Source: Chromatiales bacterium (GTDB taxonomy: Bacteria > Pseudomonadota > Gammaproteobacteria > UBA6429 > Thiohalophilaceae). From it: a stretch of DNA of 64,000 nucleotides. The notes under the pieces were generated by a model. That model ran no database searches. It saw only the letters and a list, made by a program, of their open reading frames with translations, and was not told where the DNA came from. The stretch lies in NCBI GenBank assembly GCA_027076325.1, contig JALTJZ010000070.1, positions 186,001 to 250,000 of the forward strand, given 5' to 3'. Of the stretch, positions 18,252 through 28,468 are shown in pieces. Position 1 is the first letter of the stretch; the number at the start of each line of letters is the position of its first letter. Position numbers and translations under genes: made by a program.

Positions 18252-20063
18252 CTAACTATCTGTTTTTTCATGATTTTCTAATTGTAGATTCCATAGTTTT
18301 TGATATAAACCATTGGCCCGAATCAACTCTGCATGGCGACCACTTTCCACAATGCGCCCGTTTTCAAGCACCAGAATTTTATCTGCATCGACGATGGTAG
18401 ATAAGCGATGCGCAATCACCAACACCGTGTGTTGCTGTGCGACTTCCCGCAAGGCCTTCAAAATAGCCTGTTCAGAGTGTGAATCGAGGCTGGAGGTTGC
18501 TTCGTCAAAAACCAGGATCCGTGGGTTTTTTAACACCACCCGCGCAATGGCCACCCGCTGCTTTTCACCACCGGAAAGTTTTAAACCACGCTCCCCAACT
18601 ACTGTATCGTAACCTTGTGGCAGGGATTTGATAAAATCGTGAATATAGGCGGTTTTTGCTGCCGTCACGACCTCTTCTTTTGTTGCACCCGGCTTAGCAT
18701 ACTGAATATTATAAAAAATAGACTCATTAAATAAAACGGTGTCCTGCGGTACGATACCAATTGCCTGGCGTAAACTTTGCTGACTAACATCCTTTATATT
18801 CTGCCCATCAATTAAAATGCGGCCTTCACTCACATCATAAAAACGAAACAGCAACCGTGACAGGGTCGACTTCCCAGCACCGGATGGCCCCACAACAGCC
18901 ACCTTTTCACCCGGATGAATTTCAAAACTGACATCCTGTAATATTTTTCTTTCTGCATGATAGGAAAAATTAACTTTATCAAAGACAACATGTGCATTAC
19001 TCACCACTAATGCTCGGGCATTGTCAACATCATTAACGTCACTTTTTTTGTCGAGCAGTTTAAACATTAAGTCCATATCAGCTAACGAATACTTTAACTG
19101 CCGGTAAACAATACCTAAAAACCCTAATGGTATAAATAATTGTAGCATCAGTGCATTTACTAAGACTAAATCACCCAGAGTTAACTCTCCTGCAACCACA
19201 CCCTGACCAGCAAAGATCATAATAATCGTTACACCAATGGCAATAATTGCACCCTGGCCAAAGTTGAGTAGCGACATGGATGTTTGGCTTTTTACTGCGG
19301 CAGCCTCCCATTTTTGCAAGGTTTTATCGTAACGTTTCAGTTCGTGTTCTTCGTTGGTAAAATATTTAACGGTTTCGTAATTCAACAGGCTGTCGATCGA
19401 CTGGCTATTAGCAGCCGAATCCATTGCGTTCATTTCATGACGAAAATGCATTCGCCACTCGGTTACCCAAAGTGTAAAACTGATATAAATAATAACAGTT
19501 GCAAAAATCGCAATCGCAAATTCAATCTTGTATTTTGAAAATAGTATCGCCGCAACCAGCATAAATTCAGCAATGGTTGGGATAATGTTAAAAATAAGAT
19601 AATTCAGAATGGTGCTAATACTGCCGGTACCCCGCTCTAGATCTCGGCTAATACCACCGGTTTTTCGATCCAGATGATAATTGAGTGACAAGTGATGCAA
19701 ATGTTTTAGCACTCGCATTGAGACCCGGCGCATTGCGTGGTAGCGCACCCTGGCAAATAGAGCATCACGCAATTCGTTAAATAAATTACCAATTAGGCGC
19801 AATGCACCATATGCCAGTAACAGGCCTAACGGTAAAAACAGCAGTTTTGAGTCAATTTGTGCATCCAGCGTGTCAACAATGTCTTTTAATACAAAGGGCA
19901 CCCCAACGGCAGCTAACTTTGCTGCAACCAGACTCGCTAATGCAAGTAACACCCGACCTTTGTATTCCCAAATAAAGGGAAACATACGTTTTAAATTTTG
20001 CTTGTCTCTACGCTCAGAATGCGGATTTTTTTCGTAGCGGATAAAGTGGCTCATTTGCTGCAA
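18252..20063 (-). CDS. Atm1/ABCB7-type ABC exporter (fused TMD-NBD)
   Basis: A protein of 603 residues. The membrane domain has six helices over about 30-330. The nucleotide-binding domain covers about 360-595, with Walker A VGPSGAGKST, signature LSGGEKQR, Walker B ILVFDEATSSLDS and H-loop IAHRLST. The N-terminal part (FIWEYKGRVLLALASLVAAK) and general sequence resemble the Atm1 group, which exports glutathione-linked sulfur species or metal conjugates in mitochondria and bacteria. In a sulfur oxidiser a role in persulfide or metal handling is attractive but inferred; the sequence alone does not exclude a general half-transporter. It would work as a homodimer. It is monocistronic here. Confidence 0.85.
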   Translation of the reverse strand: MQQMSHFIRYEKNPHSERRDKQNLKRMFPFIWEYKGRVLLALASLVAAKLAAVGVPFVLKDIVDTLDAQIDSKLLFLPLGLLLAYGALRLIGNLFNELRDALFARVRYHAMRRVSMRVLKHLHHLSLNYHLDRKTGGISRDLERGTGSISTILNYLIFNIIPTIAEFMLVAAILFSKYKIEFAIAIFATVIIYISFTLWVTEWRMHFRHEMNAMDSAANSQSIDSLLNYETVKYFTNEEHELKRYDKTLQKWEAAAVKSQTSMSLLNFGQGAIIAIGVTIIMIFAGQGVVAGELTLGDLVLVNALMLQLFIPLGFLGIVYRQLKYSLADMDLMFKLLDKKSDVNDVDNARALVVSNAHVVFDKVNFSYHAERKILQDVSFEIHPGEKVAVVGPSGAGKSTLSRLLFRFYDVSEGRILIDGQNIKDVSQQSLRQAIGIVPQDTVLFNESIFYNIQYAKPGATKEEVVTAAKTAYIHDFIKSLPQGYDTVVGERGLKLSGGEKQRVAIARVVLKNPRILVFDEATSSLDSHSEQAILKALREVAQQHTVLVIAHRLSTIVDADKILVLENGRIVESGRHAELIRANGLYQKLWNLQLENHEKTDS

Positions 20064-20378
20064 AACTCATCATAAAATCAGTACATTATCGCACAAAACG
20101 TGCAAGAGTGGCTTACTAAAGAAAATGACAGCACAAGCCCGTACTTACGCTAGAAAGATAAAAATGCAGCTTTAGCCAGCGAGTAATGTGGATGAGAAAT
20201 CGTCATAAACCCGGTAAAGAACTTAACAACAAACCCATCCGGTTTTGTGGCGGCCTCTTTATAAAGGAAGCTCAAACTAAGCACTTAAAGTACCAACCCT
20301 AACTAGACACTGACAAGCATTGGAAGGATGCCCTTACTTAACTTCTATACAAACAGATTAACCCTTTTTAATATAAGG
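20064..20378. other. Intergenic stretch without recognised feature
   Basis: About 315 bases between the ABC exporter start and the htpX end. I see no open reading frame with a ribosome site, no RNA gene and no strong palindrome. It must contain the promoter of the exporter gene. Confidence 0.5.
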
Positions 20379-21257
20379 CTACTGGCTACGCAATGCAGCA
20401 ATCCGTTCCTCGATTGGAGGGTGAGATAAAAAGAAGCGCCGCCAGCCTTGTTCACGGCCACCTGAGATACCAAATGCAGCTAATTGATTAGGTAATTCGG
20501 CTGGCTCATGCGCTGCTTGCAAGCGCTGTAATGCCGCTATCATTTTATTACGCCCAACAAGCGCGGCTGCGCCTGCGTCTGCACGAAATTCCCGTTTTCG
20601 ACTAAACCACATCACCACGGCGCTGGCCAGAAAAGCCAGGATCAGTTCTGCTGCAATACTGGAAACCCAGTACCCTATACCCGGCCCCCGATCATTTTTA
20701 AGAATAACACGATCAACAACCCAACCAATAACGCGTGACAGGAAAACCACAAACGTATTGATCACACCCTGTACCAACGCCATAGTAATCATGTCACCAT
20801 TAGCAACATGGCTCACTTCATGTGCGAGTACGGCTTCGGCCTCATCACGGTTCATACCCGCAAGCAATCCACGGCTTACCGCAACAAGCGCATTGTTGCG
20901 TGACATACCCGTTGCAAAAGCATTGATATCGGCTGCTTCATAAATAGCAACTTCCGGCATACCAATGCCAGCTTGCTGTGCCTGATGCTGCACGGTGTCG
21001 AGTAACCATTTTTCAGTGGCATTGGCAGGCTGCTTTATGACCTGTGCTTTGGTCATAAATTTTGCACTCCATTTCGACATTGCCAAAGAAATAAATGAAC
21101 CTGCAAAACCGATAATTGCCGCGAATGCCAGCAAGTTACTTAAATCAAGACCATAGTTAGCGGTAAAAAAACCTTCAAGACCAAATAGGCGCATGGTAAT
21201 ACTTAAAACAATTAAGACACCGATATTAGTCAGTAAAAAAAGAGCAATGCGTTTCAT
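20379..21257 (-). CDS. htpX: HtpX, inner-membrane zinc metalloprotease
   Basis: A protein of 292 residues, the usual length of HtpX. Two N-terminal membrane helices (about 5-22 and 38-60) precede the peptidase M48 domain. The zinc motif HEVSH lies at 146-150, and the third ligand region is around [14 protein letters not shown]. Two further hydrophobic segments follow the motif. HtpX degrades misfolded membrane proteins together with FtsH. I chose ATG 21257 ([11 protein letters not shown]) because it matches the family start; four extra in-frame residues upstream are unlikely to be used. The end RIAALRSQ is the standard HtpX terminus. Confidence 0.95.
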   Translation of the reverse strand: MKRIALFLLTNIGVLIVLSITMRLFGLEGFFTANYGLDLSNLLAFAAIIGFAGSFISLAMSKWSAKFMTKAQVIKQPANATEKWLLDTVQHQAQQAGIGMPEVAIYEAADINAFATGMSRNNALVAVSRGLLAGMNRDEAEAVLAHEVSHVANGDMITMALVQGVINTFVVFLSRVIGWVVDRVILKNDRGPGIGYWVSSIAAELILAFLASAVVMWFSRKREFRADAGAAALVGRNKMIAALQRLQAAHEPAELPNQLAAFGISGGREQGWRRFFLSHPPIEERIAALRSQ

Positions 21258-21573
21258 ACTTATATACACCTCTGAAGGGGATTGTAAAAATGGTACACTG
21301 GTATAAATAAACCTACGGTAAAAATATCGCGGAAGAATAACACGAAATAAAAAAGATGCAATCCTTTACCCGGCTTTAAAACCAAAGCAGCCCTGGGCGC
21401 AAACACGACTCGACCTGATAGCCCGCATAAGTGCTATCCATACTTGCTGAGATGGGCTGGTATTTAATTAAAGTATTATCCTGACGGTTAAGCCACAGTC
21501 TGGGCAACAGTACGGTGCATTCCGGCATTGACCGAAACCATTGAAACGTATGGCAAGCCTGAAATAGTGAACA

Positions 21574-21665
21574 GAGACTGAGGGATCCCCATAAAATCTA
21601 GCATTGTCATTGCGAGAAAACACTGAAGAACACTTGTTTTTCAGTGTTGACGCGGCAATCTCATG
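21574..21665. repeat. Dispersed palindromic repeat, copy 1
   Basis: The first 33 bases (21574-21606, containing GAGGGATCCCCA) match 62929-62961 in inverted orientation at 27 of 33 positions. The following part has the common GTCATTGCGAG ... GCGGCAATCTCATG frame with an inner 9-bp perfect stem (21619-21627 with 21640-21648). It sits in the long gap upstream of the RND adaptor gene. It looks like a small non-coding mobile-type repeat. Confidence 0.65.
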
Positions 21666-21827
21666 GGTAAACGTTATCACTTACCTATAATGATGAATGC
21701 CTGTGTCGGGGATGGCTCTACTTTAGTCAGGCATAATAGAAATTATGCCAACCTCTTTTTAAATAGGGACTTAACGAACAAATTTTAGTCTTTACGTGTT
21801 ATTCTTAAATGACAATAATAGCGGTAA

Positions 21828-21847
21828 GATATTCATTAATGAATATC
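21828..21847. promoter_or_regulatory. 20-bp perfect palindrome, candidate operator of the RND operon
   Basis: The sequence 21828-21847 (GATATTCATT joined to AATGAATATC) is a perfect palindrome. It ends 45 bases before the start codon of the RND adaptor gene. Size and place fit a TetR- or MarR-type operator, but no regulator gene is adjacent. The rest of the 636-base gap upstream holds only the dispersed repeat and no gene that I can recognise. Confidence 0.5.
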
Positions 21848-21892
21848 TGAAATAGACACTTAACGATAGCACTCAACTGAAACTACCTAACC

Positions 21893-22948
21893 ATGCGTAT
21901 TTCAAACAAAACTCGCCATCTATCAATCGCCGTAAGCATGTTGCTTATCGTACTGCTATTACCATCCTGTTCAGATAACACCCCGAAACGTAAACACGCG
22001 GGCGGCCATCTGGTTCAGGTTGCCACGGTAAGCCGCACCCCAATGGTGTCTGAACATATTTTATCCGGCTCTCTGGAAGCAAAACGAACGGTTGAAATAT
22101 ATAATCAGGAAGAAGGTTTGATTGTCGCGCTGCTCGCCTATGAAGGTGATGCGGTTGCAAAAGATCAGGTGCTGGTCAAACTCGATGCTCGTTTAATCAG
22201 TACCGAACTCAACAAAGCTAAGATTGCACACCGCCAGGCCGCACTTGATTATAAACGCCTTAAAAAATTACGCAAAAAACGTTTAACAACGGACGATGCT
22301 CTGACACAGGCAAAAACAACGCTTGAACTCACCCAGGCAGAAGAGTCGGTATTACAAACCCGCTACCAGTTTACTCAGATCAAGGCACCTTTTGCCGGTG
22401 TTATTACACACCGGTTAAAAGATATGGGTGATGTGGTACCTAAATATTCTCATATATTAACCCTGGCTGATTTGTCACAACTTAAAGTAAAAGTCAGCGT
22501 TTCAGAATTACTCTTACCTGAAATTCAAAGCACTGATCAAATTCACCTGCGCATTGATGCCCTTGGAGAAAAAACTTATCCCGCTGTCGTGTCGCGTATA
22601 TACCCAACCATCGACAGAACAACACGGCAGGGTATTATTGAAATCACATTAAACTCCCCCCCTCGACAAGCCATTCCGGGGCAACTTGTTCGAGTAATTT
22701 TGCAAAATCAGATCACCCCACGCTTGCACATTCCCCTTGTTGCCATCAGGCATAATCACGACGGCAGTTACGTTTACAAAATTGTGAATAACAAAGCAAT
22801 ACAAACAAAAATTACAACGGGTATACAAATTGGAAAAAACATAGAAGCGCTAACCGGCCTACAGGAAAACGACAAGGTAGTCACACAGGGTTTTCTTGGC
22901 CTAAGCAATAACAAATCCGTTAGAATTATTTCTGATAAAGCAGAATAA
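21893..22948 (+). CDS. RND efflux periplasmic adaptor (membrane fusion) lipoprotein
   Basis: A protein of 351 residues with a lipoprotein signal (lipobox LLPSC, Cys 26). The HlyD/AcrA-like order is visible: a beta-barrel strand, a lipoyl half with VEIYNQEEGLIVALLAYEGDAV, a short coiled-coil hairpin (about 105-160), and the second lipoyl half with IKAPFAGVITHRLKDMGDVV. It would link the inner-membrane pump encoded next to an outer-membrane channel; no TolC-type gene is adjacent. It begins a two-gene operon, 14 bases before the pump gene. The substrate is unknown. Confidence 0.88.
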   Translation: MRISNKTRHLSIAVSMLLIVLLLPSCSDNTPKRKHAGGHLVQVATVSRTPMVSEHILSGSLEAKRTVEIYNQEEGLIVALLAYEGDAVAKDQVLVKLDARLISTELNKAKIAHRQAALDYKRLKKLRKKRLTTDDALTQAKTTLELTQAEESVLQTRYQFTQIKAPFAGVITHRLKDMGDVVPKYSHILTLADLSQLKVKVSVSELLLPEIQSTDQIHLRIDALGEKTYPAVVSRIYPTIDRTTRQGIIEITLNSPPRQAIPGQLVRVILQNQITPRLHIPLVAIRHNHDGSYVYKIVNNKAIQTKITTGIQIGKNIEALTGLQENDKVVTQGFLGLSNNKSVRIISDKAE

Positions 22949-22962
22949 GTAGCTATACCAAG

Positions 22963-25900
22963 ATGAAAAAACGATTTCGCAGCGGTGGTTTAGCCGCATG
23001 GTCAATACAACATCCCATCGGGATCAGCATGTTAGCGTTGACCATTGTTGTGATTGGTTTCTTTTCCTTAGGAAAACTTGGTGTAAATTTACTGCCACAT
23101 ATTATTTATCCTGAAATCCGTATCAATGTTCATGATCCTGGTGTCCCTTCTCGTATAATGGAAGATCAGGTCACCCGTCAAGTTGAAGAACAACTGGCCA
23201 TTACCGAGGGTGCAATTTCAGTTCAGTCTACCAGCTCAGAAGGATCATCTCGCATTGCTTTAAGCTTTCCATACGGCTACGACATTGACATTGCATTGCG
23301 TGATGCCAGTACACGGCTAGACCGTGCTAAACGGTTTTTACCCAACAGCATTGAGCCACCCATTATATATAAACGAGACCCTTCTCAAATTCCGGTACTC
23401 GAACTTGCAGTCAGCTCAAACACATTAACCCCGGTTAAACTACGCGAGTGGGTAGATTATAATTTTAGCCGCTGGTTTATTAATTTACCGGGTGTTGCAG
23501 CTGCCGAAGTGGGTGGCGGTAATGTTCGTGAAATACAAATTATAGTAAACCAGGAGCGACTGGCACACGCCGGAATAACACTGGCTGAATTAAAAAACAC
23601 GATACGCACTAACAACCTGGAATCACCGACAGGCAGACTCAGTACAGGCTCTCAGGAACTCAGCACACGCACACTTGCTCGATTCAAAACACTGGATGAA
23701 ATTAAAAACCTGCCTGTGCGTACCCAGTCTAAAAGTATTATCCGCTTACAAGATGTCGCACAGGTGGTTGATACAAACGAAGATGAGCGCTTACAAATTC
23801 GGTTGAATAATAAAAATGCCATTAAGCTATCCATTCAAAAACAACCCAGAGCAAATACAGTCGAAGTTGTTGATGTGGTAAATAAACAGCTACAGTGGTT
23901 AATTAATGAAAAGCTGATACCTGATGACATCAATATTACACCTGTCAGTGATCAGTCGATTTTTGTCCGTTATGCTTTAAAAAATGCATCTATCGCCGTG
24001 CTCAGTGGTGCCACGCTGGCAATGCTGGTTGTCTACCTTTTTCTTGGCAGCATCAAACGTACCTTGATTATCGGCACTGCTATCCCTTTAGCTATTTTAT
24101 TCACCTTTATTATTATGTCAGCAAGCGGCTTAACACTGAACATAATGACCCTCGGTGCATTAGCATTAGGTGTTGGCTTACTGATTGATAGCACTATTAT
24201 TATGCTTGAAAATATTACTCGCCATCAACGACTGGGAGAACAGCGTGCAGAGGCTTCACTGCATGCCGCACAGGAAATTAATAGTGCCATTGTTGCATCA
24301 ACCAGCACTAATCTTGCTGCAATACTCCCTTTTCTTTTTATAAGTGGCTTAACCGGTTTATTATTTAGCGAGCTGGTGTTCGTGCTCAGTATAGCAATAC
24401 TGGCATCGCTTATTGTTGCGATCACTTTAGTCCCTGCTCTGGCCTCACAGATCCAAAATGTAACAGAACCTGTCGCATTAAATAACAACCTGAATAAAAA
24501 ACTGCAAGACAAGGTAACCGTTAGCCTTCAGTTTCTTAATAAATACTTAATCGTGCTTTTAGAAAAAGTACTGGCAAAACCAGTAACTGTTTTTTATATC
24601 GCTGTTCCACTGTTTATTATTTCCATCGTGCAAATATCGTCGGCAAAATATACATTTTTACCATCGATTGATGAAGGCCAGGTTCGTGCGTATATTAAAG
24701 CCGATACCGGAACACCATTCGAACAGTTTAATAAAACTATCAGAAAAATTGAAACGCTTATGCAACAACAATCAGATGTTGAAAGTATATTCACAACATC
24801 AGGTGGCTTTGTCTTTGGCCGTTCAGAATTTAAATCCAGTAACAGTGGCAGTATTTTTATTCAGCTAAAACCTGGCAGTGATTCAGCAAAATGGATTGCT
24901 AAAATGCGCCGCCACATAGCAAAACTAAAACTAACCGGTACACGCATTCATATGCGAACCCGAGGTGTGCGTGGCATTCGAACCAGCCGTGGTGATGATG
25001 ACTTAAGTTTACGGGTACAGGGTTCTGACATTGAACAACTCACCACTATTGGCAATACCATTGTGCAAAAACTAAAAGGTATCAAAGGACTGAGAAATAT
25101 TAGCCACTCATATGAAGATCTGCGTGAAGAAATTACTATTACTGTTGACCAGCAACGTGCTGCCGACCTTGCAATTAATGTAAGCGATATTAATCAGGCC
25201 ATACGCATTGCACTGGAAGGTGAGCTTATTAGCGAGTACATAGATGGTGACAAACGTTTTAATATGCGTTTACGTTTACCTAAAAACAACATTAATTCAC
25301 CAGACAAAATTAAAACAATTATTGTTGGCAGGGTAAATAATCAAACTATTCGCCTGGGTGATGTAAGCAAAATTAAACTAATGCAGTCACCTTCGGTCAT
25401 TAAACGTGACAAACAACGGCGCATTGTTGAAATAAGCGGCTCCTTTACCGCGAATGCAAATTTCTCGGATATTAGTTCTGAAATAAAAAGCCGCTTAAAG
25501 AACTTCAAACTACCCGCTGGCTACACACTCTATGATGCGGGTGCCACTAAAATACTGCAACAAAATCAGCAATCCAGTTATGTACTTATTGCGCTGGCGT
25601 TATTTCTGGTTTTTGTGGTGATGGCAGTACAATATGAATCGCTTATTAATCCTGTCGTTATTATTATCAGTATGCTTTTTACAATTATTGGCGTTACCTT
25701 TGGTATCTGGTTTACCGAACTGCTCGGCTGGTTAACTGAAATCCCCTTTGATTTTTCAAAGCTGACACTCTGGCTTACAACGATTCCATTTGAAATTCAA
25801 ACATCAATGCCCTTCCGTTTAGGGTTAATTATGCTGATTGGCATTGTGGTGAATAATGCCATTGTTTTAATTGAGCAAATCGAAATTGAGCGTGAGAAAG

Positions 25901-26133
25901 GGCAGCCCATTAACAGTGCAATATTGCAAGCTGCACAACTAAGGCTACGCCCTATTTTAATGACAACCCTCACCACCGTGGTAGGCATGCTGCCCCTGGC
26001 TATTGGCCTGGGTAGTGGCTCGGAACTGCTGCAACCACTTGCAATGGTTATTGTCTGGGGATTATTATTTTCGAGCCTGGTGAGTTTAGTAATAGTACCG
26101 GCGATGTATAAGCTGCTTCATCCAGCGGCTTAA
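22963..26133 (+). CDS. RND-family efflux pump, inner-membrane permease
   Basis: A protein of 1056 residues with the two-fold RND layout: helix 1 near 15-35, a large periplasmic loop, helices 2-6, a second loop and helices 8-12. AcrB-like segments include the N-terminal AAWSIQHPIGISMLALTIVV and the helix-4 region LTLNIMTLGALALGVGLLID, whose Asp belongs to the proton relay. The last helices hold LRLRPILMTTLTTVVGMLPLA. It is nearest to HAE1/MdtB-like drug pumps in general pattern; I do not assign a substrate. An insertion-like stretch around residues 920-940 between two hydrophobic segments is unusual in length. Confidence 0.88.
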   Translation: MKKRFRSGGLAAWSIQHPIGISMLALTIVVIGFFSLGKLGVNLLPHIIYPEIRINVHDPGVPSRIMEDQVTRQVEEQLAITEGAISVQSTSSEGSSRIALSFPYGYDIDIALRDASTRLDRAKRFLPNSIEPPIIYKRDPSQIPVLELAVSSNTLTPVKLREWVDYNFSRWFINLPGVAAAEVGGGNVREIQIIVNQERLAHAGITLAELKNTIRTNNLESPTGRLSTGSQELSTRTLARFKTLDEIKNLPVRTQSKSIIRLQDVAQVVDTNEDERLQIRLNNKNAIKLSIQKQPRANTVEVVDVVNKQLQWLINEKLIPDDINITPVSDQSIFVRYALKNASIAVLSGATLAMLVVYLFLGSIKRTLIIGTAIPLAILFTFIIMSASGLTLNIMTLGALALGVGLLIDSTIIMLENITRHQRLGEQRAEASLHAAQEINSAIVASTSTNLAAILPFLFISGLTGLLFSELVFVLSIAILASLIVAITLVPALASQIQNVTEPVALNNNLNKKLQDKVTVSLQFLNKYLIVLLEKVLAKPVTVFYIAVPLFIISIVQISSAKYTFLPSIDEGQVRAYIKADTGTPFEQFNKTIRKIETLMQQQSDVESIFTTSGGFVFGRSEFKSSNSGSIFIQLKPGSDSAKWIAKMRRHIAKLKLTGTRIHMRTRGVRGIRTSRGDDDLSLRVQGSDIEQLTTIGNTIVQKLKGIKGLRNISHSYEDLREEITITVDQQRAADLAINVSDINQAIRIALEGELISEYIDGDKRFNMRLRLPKNNINSPDKIKTIIVGRVNNQTIRLGDVSKIKLMQSPSVIKRDKQRRIVEISGSFTANANFSDISSEIKSRLKNFKLPAGYTLYDAGATKILQQNQQSSYVLIALALFLVFVVMAVQYESLINPVVIIISMLFTIIGVTFGIWFTELLGWLTEIPFDFSKLTLWLTTIPFEIQTSMPFRLGLIMLIGIVVNNAIVLIEQIEIEREKGQPINSAILQAAQLRLRPILMTTLTTVVGMLPLAIGLGSGSELLQPLAMVIVWGLLFSSLVSLVIVPAMYKLLHPAA

Positions 26134-26200
26134 TCATTTATCGCACTTTATTCTTTCCCCTAAACTTGATCAGTCATCGCCTTATTTTGAAGTTTGAAAT

Positions 26201-26263
26201 GATGGGTTACGCTGGCGCTCCACCCAGCCTACAAAGTGAATCGTAGGATGGGTGCTCCCCATC
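26201..26263. repeat. Nested palindromic intergenic repeat
   Basis: Outer arms GATGGG (26201-26206) and CCCATC (26258-26263) enclose inner arms CACCCAGCCTAC (26221-26232) and GTAGGATGGGTG (26243-26254), which pair at 11 of 12. The GTAGGATGGGTG sequence resembles a widespread gammaproteobacterial dispersed repeat. It lies between the convergent ends of the RND pump gene and cysG and may work as a bidirectional transcript end. Confidence 0.65.
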
Positions 26264-26286
26264 TTTTGTTGCGGAATTGAATACGG

Positions 26287-27708
26287 CTAATTAGATACCG
26301 GATAAGCCAGCGGCTTTGTGCCCGATGGCTCAAACCAGGCAAGTTTGTTATGTAATTTAACCACATCACCCACAATAATAAGCGTTGGGGGTAAAATCTC
26401 TTTGCTTTGCACAATACCAGGCAGTGTGTCTAAATCACCAATATGTACTTGCTGCTGCGGTGTGGTGCCCTTTTCTATCAATGCTGCGGGGGTTGTGCTG
26501 TCTAAACCGTGAGCAACGAGCTGTTTGCAGATTTCTTTTACACCATGCAAACCCATATAAAAAACGATAGTCTGGCCTTTGTGTGCCAGTGCCGACCAGT
26601 TTAAATTTACCGTACCATCTTTTAAATGGCCGGTAACAAACATACAGGACTGTACATAATCCCGATGAGTTAATGGGATACCGGCATAGGCCGCACAACC
26701 CGCCGCAGCGGTAATCCCTGGCACCACCTGAAAGCTCACCCCTTGTTCCATCAAGGTTTCAATTTCCTCGCCACCACGACCAAAAATAAAGGGGTCGCCA
26801 CCTTTCAGGCGCAGTACTTTTTTGCCTTCTTTGGCAAAGCGCACCAATAATTCATTAATATTTTCCTGTTTGACGGCATGCTTATCGCGTTCTTTGCCAA
26901 CATACACAAATTCAGCATCACGGCGCGCCATTTCAAGAATTTCAGCCGACACCAGCCGGTCATAGACCACCACGTCGGCTCGCTGCATCAGTCTCAGAGC
27001 TCTAAAAGTGAGCAAATCGGGGTCTCCCGGCCCCGCCCCAACTAAATACACCTCACCGATATTATCCGGTACTTTTGCCGCATTCACAGCCTCTTCCAGT
27101 GCTTTTTTAGCGGCAGCATCTTTACCGGCAACCAGCATATCAGCAATCGAACCATCAAGAACATGCTCCCAAAAGCCGCGAATATGGTTGCTATTGTGGT
27201 TAAATATTTCTTTTACACGATCACGATAAGATTCAACCAGCTTACCTAATCGCCCATAGGCAGCAGGAATAAAGGTTTCTAATTTAGAACGCAATAAACG
27301 CGCAAGCACCGGGGAAGAACCGCCGGTTGAAATTGCAATCTGGACCGGATCACGATCAATAATAGACGGTGTGATAAACGTGCATAAATCCGGGGTATCG
27401 ACCACGTTAACCGGTATATTTTGAGCAGATGCTTCTTCATATACCGCCTGATTCACCTCGCGCATATTCGTTGCAGCAATTACAACGCGGTAATTGCCTA
27501 CGTCACCCGCATTAAACACTGCCTGCGAATAGTGAATTTCACCCTTGTCCGCTAGCTTAGCGACCTCAGAGCTAAGCTCAGGGGCTATCACAGTGACCTT
27601 GCCACCGGCACGTATCAACATAAAAATTTTACGGGCAGCAACCTGACCACCCCCGACAACAAGGCAAGGCTGATCTTTGATATTCAAAAAGATAGGGAGA
27701 AATTTCAC
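26287..27708 (-). CDS. cysG: CysG, siroheme synthase (trifunctional)
   Basis: A protein of 473 residues. The N-terminal precorrin-2 dehydrogenase/sirohydrochlorin ferrochelatase half (about 1-205) starts with the NAD loop CLVVGGGQVAARK. The C-terminal uroporphyrinogen-III methyltransferase half (about 215-460) has VYLVGAGPGDPDLLTFRAL, VVYDRLVS and LRLKGGDPFIFGRGGEE. It makes siroheme from uroporphyrinogen III. Siroheme is the precursor of the DsrAB cofactor, which dsrN in this window would amidate. The gene stands alone and convergent to the RND pump gene; 175 bases separate it from the molybdenum-enzyme operon upstream. Confidence 0.95.
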   Translation of the reverse strand: MKFLPIFLNIKDQPCLVVGGGQVAARKIFMLIRAGGKVTVIAPELSSEVAKLADKGEIHYSQAVFNAGDVGNYRVVIAATNMREVNQAVYEEASAQNIPVNVVDTPDLCTFITPSIIDRDPVQIAISTGGSSPVLARLLRSKLETFIPAAYGRLGKLVESYRDRVKEIFNHNSNHIRGFWEHVLDGSIADMLVAGKDAAAKKALEEAVNAAKVPDNIGEVYLVGAGPGDPDLLTFRALRLMQRADVVVYDRLVSAEILEMARRDAEFVYVGKERDKHAVKQENINELLVRFAKEGKKVLRLKGGDPFIFGRGGEEIETLMEQGVSFQVVPGITAAAGCAAYAGIPLTHRDYVQSCMFVTGHLKDGTVNLNWSALAHKGQTIVFYMGLHGVKEICKQLVAHGLDSTTPAALIEKGTTPQQQVHIGDLDTLPGIVQSKEILPPTLIIVGDVVKLHNKLAWFEPSGTKPLAYPVSN

Positions 27709-27883
27709 CGGAAAACAGACCTGAAGTGATTAAAATTGAATTTTAAAGGGAGAGTGAGTCTGGTACAAGTAAATAGTTGATATATAACCCAAAGGTAATA
27801 GAAAACAGGGCTATTGGATACCGCTATCGGCCTGGCCGACTATAAATTAAGCGGGCTCGGTCAGTAAAAGGCAAATGTTTTGG

Positions 27884-28462
27884 CTAAAACACATCTGAAA
27901 CACGTCGCATATCGGCCAGCGTGTCAACATCGATAAGGATTGCCGGGTCATTACAGTTTACCTTACAAATTTGAACCGTGTGCTGCTTAAGAAGACCCCA
28001 CGCCCCCCTGTCACCCTCAAGTGACAGCAACTCGGCCTTGTGCTGTGTACCAAAACCGACTGGATGCCCCCTGCTCCCACGGTAATAGGGAGCCACAATC
28101 GAGGCACCTTTTTGCAATTGTTGTGATACAGAGCGTATCGTTTTAACTTGAACAAAGGGCATATCAGCAAGAGCGATAAGCCAGCCAGTCGCCTCATTTG
28201 CCGCCAGAAGACCCGCTTTCAGGCTTTCACTCATGCCTTGTGCTGCCTTGTCACAACACACAACTTTCAGGTATTCCTGCTGTAACTGTTCCTCTAATGC
28301 ACCTGCATTGGGGGGCACAACCACCACAACCTCATCCACGGCTGCTAACAGATTCCGTGCTGCGACGATGGCCATTGCCACACCATTTTTTACTGGACTC
28401 AATAGTTTATTTGAGCCATAGCGTTGGGAGCGACCGGCTGCCAATAAAATGCCCGTGATCAC
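27884..28462 (-). CDS. MocA-like molybdenum cofactor cytidylyltransferase
   Basis: A protein of 192 residues of the MobA-like NTP transferase family. The nucleotide-binding start ITGILLAAGRSQRYGSNKLL and the metal-site segment LIALADMPFVQVKT are clear, followed by GSRGHPVGFG. MocA transfers CMP to Mo-molybdopterin for xanthine-oxidase-family enzymes. Its place at the end of an operon with a molybdenum hydroxylase and an XdhC protein fits this role better than MobA (guanylyl transfer). The gap to the xdhC-like gene is six bases. Confidence 0.82.
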   Translation of the reverse strand: MITGILLAAGRSQRYGSNKLLSPVKNGVAMAIVAARNLLAAVDEVVVVVPPNAGALEEQLQQEYLKVVCCDKAAQGMSESLKAGLLAANEATGWLIALADMPFVQVKTIRSVSQQLQKGASIVAPYYRGSRGHPVGFGTQHKAELLSLEGDRGAWGLLKQHTVQICKVNCNDPAILIDVDTLADMRRVSDVF

Positions 28463-28468
28463 ACAAAC

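Noticed and set aside
22963-26133. Heavy-metal (CzcA-type) assignment of the RND pump
   Set aside because: The sequence pattern is closer to general HAE1/MdtB-like pumps and no metal-related genes are adjacent, so no substrate was assigned.
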